This document shows, in pieces, positions 34,420 through 43,501 of a DNA stretch of 64,000 bases (positions are counted from its first letter, which is position 1; each line of letters begins with the position of its first letter). The position numbers and the translations under genes are program-made. The stretch is from Austwickia sp. (GTDB taxonomy: Bacteria; Actinomycetota; Actinomycetes; Actinomycetales; Dermatophilaceae), in the NCBI GenBank assembly GCA_016711265.1, contig JADJTI010000006.1:372001-436000 (forward strand), read 5' to 3'. A model generated the notes under the pieces. It made no database searches and was not told the DNA's origin. It saw only the letters and a program-made list of their open reading frames with translations.

Positions 34420-34878
34420 GCCCTGGATTCTGGCGAAGAGTGGGGGGTTTCGGGTCGACGTACGGCACCGATTCCGGGGCAACGCCAGCGCCCGGGTGCT
34501 GCCGGCGGAGCCGCGCAGGACTGGCCGTTCCAGGTGTGGCGCGCATGGTCGGCTTACCACGACCTCATCGGCGGCTGGGCGGACGGCTGGGCGGCCCTGG
34601 CGCTGGGTGGTGAGGCTTCCGATGGTCGAGGTGTCAATTCTCGTGCGGCCCGGCGATCGACATGTCACTTCTGGGTCGCGATCGGGACCCGTGTGCACCG
34701 AGAGTGACGGATCGACTCCCCGCGGTGCAGTGGCATTGACGGGTCGACGCCCCGGGGGGTATCGACCTGACACAGGGGGGCGTCTGCGCGCCAGATGAAC
34801 GTCAACGCCGTCATCGAGCCGGTCATGAACAACCCGGAGGGGACGGCGAGGGCGGGCCCTGTTTGACGGTTGGCGGGC
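34420..34878. other. Gene-free 460-bp stretch
   Basis: No convincing gene on either strand. A plus-strand frame here gives W-x-V-W-x-A-W-S-A-Y-H-D-L-I-G but runs back into antisense of DUF421 and has no start of its own. The stretch is low in AT and separates DUF421 from the Fic remnant. It may be decayed DNA at the edge of the Wadjet island. Confidence 0.35.
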
Positions 34879-35382
34879 CTACCTGCTGGACGGCATCGTC
34901 CCGCTGGGCTGCTTCATGTCGGTGACGGCGTCCGCAGGGGAGTGCAGTTGTACGACGACGAAGAGCCGGCCGAGGCGGCCGTTGCCGTCGTGAAACGGGT
35001 GGAGCTCTTCGATGACACTGACCGACCAAGGCAGACCCTCCTCACTCCACGCGAAGGCGTGCTCAGCAACGGCGAGAGAGTTGAGTACCCCGGTCATCGC
35101 CGTAGAGTCCGATTCTTGCGGTTCGCTGCCAAGCACCTTCAGCAGCGGTTCGTAGGTTTCTTCCAGGGCCGCCGTCGCCTGGGCTTCGAGGCGCAGAAGA
35201 ACATGACGGAAGAGCCGGGGGTTGGGCAGGCGTTCTGCGGTCGAGTCGAGCTTGCCCAGGGCCGCCCGAGCCTCGGCGACCGCACGGTACGCCGCGGGAG
35301 TCAGCTCGGGGCTGCCCTCACCGAGGGGGTGGGGCAAGAACGCATGGTGACGCCACTCTCGACCCCGGTGGTGCCAAGGCAT
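34879..35382 (-). pseudogene. Fic-family protein with internal deletion
   Basis: The N-terminal Fic_N region is clear: RLPNPRLFRHVLLRLEAQATAALE and GVLNSLAVAEHAFAW. It then jumps from SVSVIEELH straight into PFHDGNGRLGRLFVVVQL, the active-site loop (HPFHDGNGRLGR). In intact relatives about 60-80 residues, including the flap, separate these two blocks. The sequence after VVVQL does not match the normal C-terminal part and stops after 20 residues. So the gene is deleted internally and truncated at the 3' end. It starts divergently 28 bases from JetA. Confidence 0.65.
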
Positions 35383-35410
35383 TGTCAGAGGCCGCCCATA
35401 GTCTGCTCGC

Positions 35411-36880
35411 GTGGACTTCGAACGTCTCGTGGCGCTGCGGCAGCACTCTGCTGCGTGGCGCCTGATGCGCGCTGACACCGCGCCGATGGTGTTGGCCATT
35501 CTCGGCCGGGTCTTCGTGGCCGAGAACCATCGGACGGTGACCGAGAGCCACCTCGTGGCGATGGTGGACGAACACCTGAGCGGCGTCAACGAGACGGCCG
35601 GTGAGCACGGCGGGGCCTATCCTCGAACGGCCAAGGAGTACGTCGGCGCGTGGGCCGGCCCGGACGTGGGTCTCCTGCGCAAGTTCTACCCGGAGGGTCA
35701 GACGGAGGCGGCGTACGACGCCACCAGTGACCTCGAGCGTGCCTACCGATGGGTCACCGAGCTGGAGAAACGGGACTTCGTCGGTACGGAGTCTCGGCTG
35801 CACACCGTGGTGGAGCTCCTGCGCCAGATCGTGCACGGCGCGGACACCGATCCGCAGGCGCGGCTGGACCAGCTGAGACATCGGCGGGCCGAGTTGGACG
35901 TGGAGATCGCTCGCGCGGAGGCGGGTGACAGCCCGCCCTTGGCAACACCCGCCCTGCTCGATCGACTGCAGCACGTCGAAGGCACCGCCCGCGAGCTGCT
36001 CAGCGACTTCCGCGAAGTCGAGGACAACTTCCGCGCCCTTGACCGAGGCGCCCGCGAACTCATCGCCGGGTGGCACGGCGGCAAGGGTGAACTCCTCGAC
36101 CTGCTTGTCGGGGACCGTCACGCGATCGCAGCCTCGGACCAGGGCCGCAGCTTCCAGGCTTTCCACGACTTCCTGCTCAGCCGTCGCCGTCAGGACGAAC
36201 TCGCTGATCTCCTGGACACCCTGCCCACGATCCCCGATCTGCCGGTGCATCCGCGCCTGCAGCACATCCACGAGGATTGGCTGGTCGCGGCCGAGCGCAC
36301 CCAACAGACCGTCCGGCAACTCTCCGAACAGTTGCGCCGGTTCCTCGATGACAAGGTCTGGCTCGAGAACCGCCGCGTCATGGACCTCCTGCGCTCGATC
36401 GAACGCAGCGCCCTCCTGGTCCGCAATACGCCCACGGCTCACGCGCCGGGCGCGTTCACCGAGCTCGATGCCGCCGCTCCCCGGTTGACGCTGCCGATGG
36501 AGCGCCCGCTGTACGCCCCCGCCCCCACCGACACCTTGAGCGCCCCCGGGCCCGAGGCCGGTGACGCGGTCGAGGTCGACGCGACCAGCCTCTTCGATCA
36601 GGTCTTCGTCGACCTGCCTCGGATCACCGCGACCCTACGAAAGGCGCTGCGTCGCCGTACCCAGGTCGACCTGGCCAGCCATCTGGCCGAGCATCCGCCG
36701 GCGCTGGGCCTGGCCGAGATCGTGGCCCACCTCGCCCTCGCCGAGGATGACATCGAGGTCATCGTTGACGAGACTCAACGCGACACCATCACGTACACCT
36801 CTCCCGACGGCACTACGCGCCGGCTCACCCTCGCGCGGGTGACCTTTGTGCGTGCCACCACGATCGGCTCAAGCGAATGA
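35411..36880 (+). CDS. jetA: JetA (DUF3375), Wadjet
   Basis: A 489-residue DUF3375 protein, the kleisin-like subunit of Wadjet type I. It opens LVALRQHSAAWRLMRADTAPMVLAIL and KEYVGAWAGPDVGLLRKFY, typical of the family's N-terminal winged helix. A long helical middle follows (about residues 150-330), then a C-terminal domain (VFVDLPRITATLRKALRRR). JetA links the JetC SMC arms with JetB to form the loop-extruding motor that recognises small circular DNA. GTG 35411 starts the operon; JetB begins 7 bases after its stop. Confidence 0.93.
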   Translation: MDFERLVALRQHSAAWRLMRADTAPMVLAILGRVFVAENHRTVTESHLVAMVDEHLSGVNETAGEHGGAYPRTAKEYVGAWAGPDVGLLRKFYPEGQTEAAYDATSDLERAYRWVTELEKRDFVGTESRLHTVVELLRQIVHGADTDPQARLDQLRHRRAELDVEIARAEAGDSPPLATPALLDRLQHVEGTARELLSDFREVEDNFRALDRGARELIAGWHGGKGELLDLLVGDRHAIAASDQGRSFQAFHDFLLSRRRQDELADLLDTLPTIPDLPVHPRLQHIHEDWLVAAERTQQTVRQLSEQLRRFLDDKVWLENRRVMDLLRSIERSALLVRNTPTAHAPGAFTELDAAAPRLTLPMERPLYAPAPTDTLSAPGPEAGDAVEVDATSLFDQVFVDLPRITATLRKALRRRTQVDLASHLAEHPPALGLAEIVAHLALAEDDIEVIVDETQRDTITYTSPDGTTRRLTLARVTFVRATTIGSSE

Positions 36881-36887
36881 GTAGCCC

Positions 36888-37508
36888 ATGAGCACCAGCG
36901 GAGGCCAGAGCCCGAACCTCTCGATCGCAGCGATCGCGCTGATGAAGGGGGTGGTCTACCGGGACACCCACGAACAGGCCTGGCAGCACATCCTGCGGCT
37001 GCGACCCCAGCTGGCCGACCACATGGCCGTCCTCGGGCTCGATGTGCACCTCGACGAAGCCGAAGGGTGGGCCTACCTGCGCGCCCGCCCTGACGATCCG
37101 GACCAGCCACTGCCGCGGCTGATCCCTCGGCACAAGCTCTCGCTGCCACAGAGCTTGCTGCTGGCCCTGCTGCGCAAGGCACTGCTGGAGTTCGATGCCA
37201 CCGACGGGGTGGGCCGCCTGGTCCTGAGCCGGGATCGGATCATCGCCGACCTGCGCACCTTCCTGGCCGACAGCCCCAACGAGGCTCGACTGGTCGACCA
37301 GGCGGATGCCACGATCAGCAAGATCGTCGACCTGGGCTACCTGCGTCAGGTCAAGGGAACCAGCACAAGCAGTGCCGAATACGAGGTCCGCCGCATCCTC
37401 AAGGCCTTCATCGACGGCCAGTGGCTCGCCGAGTTCGATGCGCGCCTCCAGGAGTACGCCGTGAGCCTGGGACTGGGTCCGGAGCAGGGGGAGAGCGATG
37501 ACCGGTGA
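36888..37508 (+). CDS. jetB: JetB (DUF4194), Wadjet
   Basis: A 206-residue DUF4194 protein, the KITE-like subunit of Wadjet. The two winged-helix region is recognisable: VVYRDTHEQAWQHILRLRPQLADHMAVLGL, then LSLPQSLLLALLRKALLEF and LVDQADATISKIVDLGYLRQV. It corresponds to MukE and bridges JetA and JetC. It overlaps the JetC start by 11 bases. Confidence 0.92.
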   Translation: MSTSGGQSPNLSIAAIALMKGVVYRDTHEQAWQHILRLRPQLADHMAVLGLDVHLDEAEGWAYLRARPDDPDQPLPRLIPRHKLSLPQSLLLALLRKALLEFDATDGVGRLVLSRDRIIADLRTFLADSPNEARLVDQADATISKIVDLGYLRQVKGTSTSSAEYEVRRILKAFIDGQWLAEFDARLQEYAVSLGLGPEQGESDDR

Positions 37509-40500
37509 CCACTCGGGCCTGTTCTCGGCGCTCGATCTCGACCTGCCCGACGATGCGCGCCCGGGCTACCGCCTCGACCGCCTCGAGGTCTACAACTGGG
37601 GCACCTTCGACGGCCGGGTCTACCGCCTCGACCTCGGCGGGGAGACGACGTTGCTCACCGGCGACATCGGCTCGGGCAAGTCCACCCTCGTGGACGCCAT
37701 GACGACGCTGCTGCTTCCGGCTCAGCGGATCAACTACAACAAGGCGGCCGGCGCCGACACCCGCGAGCGGTCCCTGCGCTCCTACGTGCTGGGCCACTAC
37801 AAGGCGGAACAGAACGAGACCACCGGCAGCCGTCGATCCGTCGGACTCCGCGACCACCGGCACTACTCCGTGTTGCTGGCGGTCTTCCGCAACCGCGGGC
37901 CGTCCGACTCCGAGACCGTGGTCAGCCTGGCGCAGGTGTTCTGGACGCGCGACAGCGGCGGCGGACAGCCCCAACGTCTCTACCTGACCAGTGACCGAGA
38001 ACTGTCCATCGAGACCGACTTCGCGGACTTCGGTCGCGACCTCACGTCCTTGCGGCGACGGTTGCGCGCTCAGGGGGTGACGATGTCGGACGCCTTCCCC
38101 GAGTACGGCGCCCGGTTGCGTCGGCTGCTCGGCATCCACTCCGCGCAGGCGCTGGAGTTGCTTCACCAGACCATCTCCCTGAAGTCCGTCGGCAACCTCA
38201 CCGAGTTCGTGCGGCACCACATGCTGGAGGGCGCCGACGTCAGCAGCCGGATCGACACCCTGTTGCGCCACTTCGACGACCTGAACCGCGCCCACGAGGC
38301 CGTCCGGGAGGCCCGCAGCCAAATCGCCGCTCTCACCCCGCTGGTTGCGCACTGCGACACCTATGAACAGCTCGGCCTGAGGATCGCCACCGACATGCTG
38401 GCTCGCGAGGCACTGCCGTCGTGGGTGGCCGGACACCGCGTGCGGCTGCTGGATGCCGTGATGGCGAGCGAGCGGGCCGCGCTCGAAGCGGCGCGCGACG
38501 AGAGGCACCAGGTGCGCACGGAGGTGGCGGAACTGACCCAGACCCATCGCCGGCTAGAGCGGGAACGCGACGGTGCTGGTGGAAACCGGCTCGCCGAACT
38601 TGAGTCCGCCATCACCCGGGCCGAGCAGGAGCGCGACGATCGCCGACACCGGGCGGGTGCGCTCGCCGCCAGTCTGACGTCCGCAGGCCTGCCATCGGTC
38701 GAGGATGCCGCCTCCTTCGCCGGCATGCGGCGGCAGGCGCAGGAACTGGCCGGTGAACTGGACGCCGAGCAGTCCCGACTCGACAACGAACGCACGGACC
38801 TGCTGGTCGAGCGGCGTCGGTTACGGGATGAAGGCGAGGAGATCGGACGGGAGATCCGCTCCCTGGAACACCGCCAGAGCAACATCGACCGACGCAGCCT
38901 GCGGATCCGCGAGCAGTTGGTGGCCGGCATCGCGGTATCCGAATCGACGCTGCCCTTCGTCGGCGAACTGGTCCAAGTCGGCGCCGAACACCAAGACTGG
39001 CGGGGGGCCGCCGAACGGGTTCTGCGGGGTTTCGCGCTGTCGGTGCTCGTGCCGGCCGAGCATTATGAGGCGGCCACGGCGTGGATCGATGCCCACCATC
39101 TCGGGGGACGCCTCGTGTACTACCGGGTGCCCGCCCGCTTCGTCCGTGACGACCAGCCCCTGAGTGGTGAGCGCGTCCTCGCAGACCTGCTCGATGTCCG
39201 ACCGGGACCGCACGAGTCGTGGCTGCTCAACGAGTTGCGCGCCCGTCGGGCCAACCACGCGTGCGTGGACTCCGTCACCGACCTGCGCCGACAGCGCGGG
39301 CGGGCCGTCACCCGGGCCGGTCAAATCAAGGACAAGAATCGACACGAGAAGGACGATCGATTCCCCATCGACGACCGCACCCGCTGGGTCCTCGGCTGGT
39401 CGAGCGCCGACAAGGTGGACGCCCTGATGGCGCGCGGGGCGGCGTGCCAGGCACGTCAGAACACGGTCGAGAGCAGCCTCGCGCTGGTCGAACGACCCCT
39501 GGCTGCCGTCGACAGCCGCCGACGCGCCCTGGCCCAGGTCGAGGTCTACACCACCTTCGCGGACGTCGACTGGCACTCCAGTGCCGCCGCCGTGACGACC
39601 CTGACCAGTGAGAAGAACGAGATCGAGCGTGGTAACGAGCAGTTGGCTCAGCTCACCGCGCGACTGGAGCAGGCGGCCGAGGAGTTGCGGCGGCAGGGGG
39701 AGCGGGAAAGTCAGCTCGCGGAGCGGATCGGTGCCCTGGACAGCGCCCTGCAGGGGCTGGCCCAGCGCCGCCACCGGGCTGCTGCCGCTGTCGCAGCGGT
39801 GGGTGCCGACGGCGCGCAACGCTACCTCCCGGCGTACGACGTGCTGACCTCGACCCTGCCGGAACCGGTCGATGAGGCCGCCTGCGACGAGATCGAAAGG
39901 GAGCATCGAGACCAGTTGACCGTTCGGATCGACAAGGGCCGCGAGTCCCAAGCGGCGTCGGCCAACCGCGCCGTGGCAGCGATGGCTCAGCTGCGCCAGA
40001 CCTGGCCGGCTCTGACCGCCGAACTCGACGCGGCGATCGAGGCGGCGCCGGAGTACCGCGCCCTGCGCGATCGGGTGGCGGGCGATGACCTGCCCCGCTT
40101 CGAGGCCGAATTCAAGGAGCAGCTGAACACGAACGCGATCCGGGAGATCGCGTCGTTCGACAGCTCGTTGCGGCAGTCGGCCCGCGAGATTCAGAGCCGG
40201 ATCGACACGATCAACGAGTCGCTCGGCGCCATCGAGTACAACCCCGGCCGATCGATCACGCTCCTGTCCCAGCCGACGGCCAACCAAGAGGTCCGAGACT
40301 TCCGCGCTGAACTGCGGGCCTGCACCGACGACGCCTTGACCGGGGACGACCTGTATTCCGAAGAGCGCTTCCTGCAGGTCACCCGGATCCTGGAGCGCTT
40401 CCGGGGCAGGCCCGGCCAGACCGAGGCCGACAAACGGTGGACCTCGCTGGTGACCGACGTGCGCAACTGGTTCGTGTTCGCCGCCTCGGAGCGGGACCGC

Positions 40501-40911
40501 GAGACGGGCCGCGAATGGGAGCACTACGCCGACAGCGACGGCAAGTCCGGTGGCCAGAAGGAAAAGCTCGCCTACACCATCCTTGCGGCATCGCTGGCCT
40601 ACCAGTTCCGCCTGCAATGGGGGGTGCGGCACTCACGTGACTTCCGGTTCGCGCTCATCGATGAGGCGTTCGGCCGAGGATCGGATGCCTCCACCCGGTA
40701 CGCCCTCGACCTGTTCCGTCGCCTCGGCCTCCAGCTTCTGGTGGTGACACCCCTCCAGAAGGTGCATGTCATCGAGCCGTACGTGCGGGCGGTCGGTTTC
40801 GTGGAAAACCGAACTGGCGACCGCTCCCGACTGCGGACCCTCACCATCGAGGAGTACCACGCGGAACGCGAGGCCTATCTGACCTCCGCCATCGGGGATC
40901 AGCATGGCTGA
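37498..40911 (+). CDS. jetC: JetC, SMC-type ATPase of Wadjet
   Basis: A 1137-residue MukB/SbcC-like SMC ATPase. Walker A is GDIGSGKST (residues 55-63). Two long coiled-coil arms (about 280-480 and 630-900) flank a hinge-like region with WRGAAERVLRGFALSVLVP. Signature DGKSGGQKEKLAYTI and Walker B FALIDEAFGRGSD are near the C-terminus. It is the motor that extrudes plasmid DNA in an ATP-dependent way. Length and motif order are complete; the reading frame is intact. Confidence 0.94.
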   Translation: MTGDHSGLFSALDLDLPDDARPGYRLDRLEVYNWGTFDGRVYRLDLGGETTLLTGDIGSGKSTLVDAMTTLLLPAQRINYNKAAGADTRERSLRSYVLGHYKAEQNETTGSRRSVGLRDHRHYSVLLAVFRNRGPSDSETVVSLAQVFWTRDSGGGQPQRLYLTSDRELSIETDFADFGRDLTSLRRRLRAQGVTMSDAFPEYGARLRRLLGIHSAQALELLHQTISLKSVGNLTEFVRHHMLEGADVSSRIDTLLRHFDDLNRAHEAVREARSQIAALTPLVAHCDTYEQLGLRIATDMLAREALPSWVAGHRVRLLDAVMASERAALEAARDERHQVRTEVAELTQTHRRLERERDGAGGNRLAELESAITRAEQERDDRRHRAGALAASLTSAGLPSVEDAASFAGMRRQAQELAGELDAEQSRLDNERTDLLVERRRLRDEGEEIGREIRSLEHRQSNIDRRSLRIREQLVAGIAVSESTLPFVGELVQVGAEHQDWRGAAERVLRGFALSVLVPAEHYEAATAWIDAHHLGGRLVYYRVPARFVRDDQPLSGERVLADLLDVRPGPHESWLLNELRARRANHACVDSVTDLRRQRGRAVTRAGQIKDKNRHEKDDRFPIDDRTRWVLGWSSADKVDALMARGAACQARQNTVESSLALVERPLAAVDSRRRALAQVEVYTTFADVDWHSSAAAVTTLTSEKNEIERGNEQLAQLTARLEQAAEELRRQGERESQLAERIGALDSALQGLAQRRHRAAAAVAAVGADGAQRYLPAYDVLTSTLPEPVDEAACDEIEREHRDQLTVRIDKGRESQAASANRAVAAMAQLRQTWPALTAELDAAIEAAPEYRALRDRVAGDDLPRFEAEFKEQLNTNAIREIASFDSSLRQSAREIQSRIDTINESLGAIEYNPGRSITLLSQPTANQEVRDFRAELRACTDDALTGDDLYSEERFLQVTRILERFRGRPGQTEADKRWTSLVTDVRNWFVFAASERDRETGREWEHYADSDGKSGGQKEKLAYTILAASLAYQFRLQWGVRHSRDFRFALIDEAFGRGSDASTRYALDLFRRLGLQLLVVTPLQKVHVIEPYVRAVGFVENRTGDRSRLRTLTIEEYHAEREAYLTSAIGDQHG

Positions 40912-42109
40912 CTGGACCACCGCCGACGATCTTGCGCGATCGGTGCAACGGCGCTGGAACGACGGGACGCTGCTGGCCGCGTACGCCGCCCAGAAGACGT
41001 TCCCGCGGATCTCGCTGTCGATTCGCGGACCGCGCGTCAGCGAGATCGGCTCCCGGCTGGAGGACGTGCGTCGATGGCGCGAGGCGCTCGTGCGCGCGAG
41101 CGCCGGCGGGGCGGCGTACGAACTGGTGGAAGGTCCGGTCGGCGGGCGGATCGCCGGACGCAACTCGATCCCGAACCGTGCCGTCATCGGCACCTATGAC
41201 CAGGCGTGGCGCCTGCTGCGGGTGCAGGCGGAGGTCACGGCCTTCGCTGAGGTGCTCACGCGCACCCGCAACGAAGCCGTCGAACTGGTCGACTGGGTCG
41301 GGTCGCACCCGATGAGGGCCTTGCGGGCGGCGCAGTCGTGGCCACAGCTGCTCGCGGCCTACGGCTGGCTGAGGTCATCGTCCGCCCGCGGAGCCTGTTT
41401 GCGGCAGATCTCGGCACCCGGCGTGGACACCAAGTTCGTCGAGCGGCACCACGCGATCTTGGCGGACCTGCTCGTGGCGGGGGGCGCGCCCACGTCACCT
41501 GTCGAGGGCTCGCCGGGTGGGATCGGGACCTTCGCCCAAAGGTTCGGGCTCCGGGTGCCCGAGCGGCTGGTTCATTGTCGCTTCGACGCCGAGTTCGCCG
41601 GGATGCCGCGTGAACTCTCCGAAGGCAGCTTCCGGTTGGCCGAACTGGCCCGCGTCCGGGTGGGGGTCCGCGCCGTGGTGATCGTGGAGAACCTCCAGAC
41701 GTTCCAGGCCTGGCCGGTTCCCCCCGAGGGCGTCGTCATCTGGGGGGCCGGCTACCTTGCCCCGAGGTTGAGCCGGCTTCCCTGGGCCCGCGAGGCGCCC
41801 CGAGTCGTGTACTCCGGGGACCTCGATTCTCACGGCTTCGCGATCCTGAACGGCGTACGCGCGGGAATCAGGCGCACCGAATCGTTGGCGATGGACCGGG
41901 AGACCCTCTTGGCACACCGGGAACGGTGGGGTCAGGAACCCGCACCCACCGCGGCCCGCCTGCCGCACCTGACCTCTGCGGAGGCCGCGCTCTACACCGA
42001 CCTGGTTGAGGACACCTACGGCGTGCGGGTGCGCCTGGAGCAGGAGCGGCTCGACTGGGCACACGTCGAAGAGCTCATCGAATCGGCGGGTCTTAGCTCG
42101 ATCGCGTGA
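40904..42109 (+). CDS. jetD: JetD, Toprim nuclease of Wadjet
   Basis: A 401-residue protein with an N-terminal DUF3322-like region and a C-terminal Toprim domain (DUF2220). Toprim motifs are VVIVENLQTFQAWP (Glu) and VVYSGDLDSHGFAILN (D-x-D). JetD cleaves circular DNA once the JetABC motor has extruded it. The start overlaps the JetC stop by eight bases. With A, B and C intact, the Wadjet system here looks functional. Confidence 0.93.
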   Translation: MADWTTADDLARSVQRRWNDGTLLAAYAAQKTFPRISLSIRGPRVSEIGSRLEDVRRWREALVRASAGGAAYELVEGPVGGRIAGRNSIPNRAVIGTYDQAWRLLRVQAEVTAFAEVLTRTRNEAVELVDWVGSHPMRALRAAQSWPQLLAAYGWLRSSSARGACLRQISAPGVDTKFVERHHAILADLLVAGGAPTSPVEGSPGGIGTFAQRFGLRVPERLVHCRFDAEFAGMPRELSEGSFRLAELARVRVGVRAVVIVENLQTFQAWPVPPEGVVIWGAGYLAPRLSRLPWAREAPRVVYSGDLDSHGFAILNGVRAGIRRTESLAMDRETLLAHRERWGQEPAPTAARLPHLTSAEAALYTDLVEDTYGVRVRLEQERLDWAHVEELIESAGLSSIA

Positions 42110-42121
42110 CCGGTTCGAAGG

Positions 42122-42514
42122 TCATGCCAAGGGCATCGCGGAGGCCACGTCTGAGGTCATGGTGATTCCCGCCCTCGCATCGAGGCGCCGGAGCAGTTCC
42201 ATGGAAGCCTCCGCCAGCTGGTGATGACCGCCGCGCTCGGCACGAGCCAGGCATCCGGCCAAGGCACTGCGATGGACCCTCGTGAGGTCCCCGATCGCGA
42301 ACTGGTACCGCTCGATCGTGTGCTCCAGCGAGTTCGGGTCCACACCGAGGTGCCACCACGAGTACACATTCCAGCTGTGCCGTGCCACAAAAGCCTGACG
42401 TTGCGCGAGCGTGGGTTCGTCATGGTCCCAATCGGTGCCGATCACAAAGCGCTTGCGATCGATGAGGTGGTAGGCGTGGACGACTGCTCGCTCGTTGACC
42501 TGGTATTCATCCAT
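42122..42514 (-). CDS. Hypothetical protein, 130 aa
   Basis: A soluble 130-residue protein convergent with JetD. Aromatic- and histidine-rich: YHLIDRKRFVIGTDWDHD and ARHSWNVYSWWHLGVDP. I do not recognise the family. It lies 46 bases from a cupin gene with the same orientation but has its own spacer. It could be a Wadjet-associated accessory gene, but no evidence supports that. Confidence 0.6.
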   Translation of the reverse strand: MDEYQVNERAVVHAYHLIDRKRFVIGTDWDHDEPTLAQRQAFVARHSWNVYSWWHLGVDPNSLEHTIERYQFAIGDLTRVHRSALAGCLARAERGGHHQLAEASMELLRRLDARAGITMTSDVASAMPLA

Positions 42515-42560
42515 GGCAACTGTCTCCTGTTCACCCGTGTTAACCCGAGGTCACCCGAGC

Positions 42561-42893
42561 TCATCCGCTCGTGGCGACCGTGAGGATGACTGAGGCGTCG
42601 GTCAGCGCTTCGAGTCCATGAGTCTGGTTCGGGACGACGATGAGATCCCCCTCGCGGCCCTCCCAGGCGTCCGAGGCCGTGGTCAGACGAACCCGGCCGT
42701 GCAGGACGATCACCGTCGCCTCGCCCGGGCTCTCGTGCGGCGCCAACCGGCTCCCTTCGGTCAGAGCAATGACCGTTTGACGGAGGCGATTGGCGTGCCC
42801 GCCGTACACGGTCTCTGATGCTCGGCCACTAGAGGCATTGGCTGCCGCCGCGGACAGGTTGCGGGCGGTCGCGTGCAGGCTCAGCTTCTTCAT
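42561..42893 (-). CDS. Cupin-domain protein
   Basis: A 110-residue single-domain cupin. The conserved patterns are GSRLAPHESPGEATVIVLHGRVRL (metal-binding His and Glu) and EGDLIVVPNQTHGLEAL (second His). Its start overlaps the stop of the upstream carboxymuconolactone-decarboxylase-like gene (42890-42893), so the two form an operon. Likely a small metal-binding stress or sensing protein. Confidence 0.85.
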   Translation of the reverse strand: MKKLSLHATARNLSAAAANASSGRASETVYGGHANRLRQTVIALTEGSRLAPHESPGEATVIVLHGRVRLTTASDAWEGREGDLIVVPNQTHGLEALTDASVILTVATSG

Positions 42894-43243
42894 CGGTGCC
42901 TCTGCTCACGCGATTCCTGCTCGGTCAGGGCTGCCACCGCCAACGTCGCGTGGGCGTACGCGGCGCCGGCACGCATCTCGGCGGCGACCCAGATCGCCTC
43001 CATGATTTCCTCCCCGGTGGCGCCCTTGCGATGGGCCAGCGTGGTGTGGCCTTGAATGCAGTACGGACACTGGGTGACGTGGGCAACGGCCACCGCGATG
43101 AGTTGCTTGGTTTTCACGTCCAACGCGCCGGCGGCGAACACGGCCCGGCCGAAGTTTTCGAACGCGTCATGCGCTTCAGGGGCGAGGGCCTTGCGTCGCT
43201 TCGTCTCCTCCGCAGTGGCGGGGTGATAGATCGCGTGTGACAT
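42890..43243 (-). CDS. AhpD/CMD-family protein
   Basis: A 117-residue carboxymuconolactone decarboxylase-like protein of the AhpD type. The redox motif CPYC is followed by IQGHTTLAHRKGATGEEIMEAIWVA, exactly the E...C-x-x-C...H arrangement of AhpD-like peroxidase or disulfide reductase domains. It heads a two-gene operon with the cupin. An AT-rich palindrome lies 100 bases upstream. Confidence 0.88.
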   Translation of the reverse strand: MSHAIYHPATAEETKRRKALAPEAHDAFENFGRAVFAAGALDVKTKQLIAVAVAHVTQCPYCIQGHTTLAHRKGATGEEIMEAIWVAAEMRAGAAYAHATLAVAALTEQESREQRHR

Positions 43244-43342
43244 GCGGACACCTTTCTGTGCGCAGCGCTCGTCGGGACGGTGACGGTCCGGGGGCCCGCA
43301 GGGCCAGCCATAGCGCGCTGAATCGTCGCCCTGTGTGAGTAA

Positions 43343-43359
43343 CCTTAATATATATAAGG
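43343..43359. promoter_or_regulatory. AT-rich palindrome upstream of AhpD-like operon
   Basis: CCTTA (43343-43347) and TAAGG (43355-43359) flank ATATATA. In DNA this rich in GC, a 20-bp AT-rich tract with symmetry is conspicuous. It lies 100 bases before the AhpD-like start and is probably the promoter or operator of the operon. Confidence 0.5.
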
Positions 43360-43501
43360 AAAATTAGCCAGGGAAATGGGTTCGTTACGTCGGCTGCCGG
43401 GAACTATGGGCAAGAGCAGCGCCGACGGGTCCAGCAAGTGCGGACCTATCGCCGCCCGACCGTGTCAGCGAGCGGGTCTTCGCTGACGGCCCGCCCGCGC
43501 G

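Noticed and set aside
34420..34878. Possible coding frame with W-x-V-W-x-A-W-S-A-Y
   Set aside because: It has no start of its own, runs in from antisense of DUF421, and matches no family that I can name.
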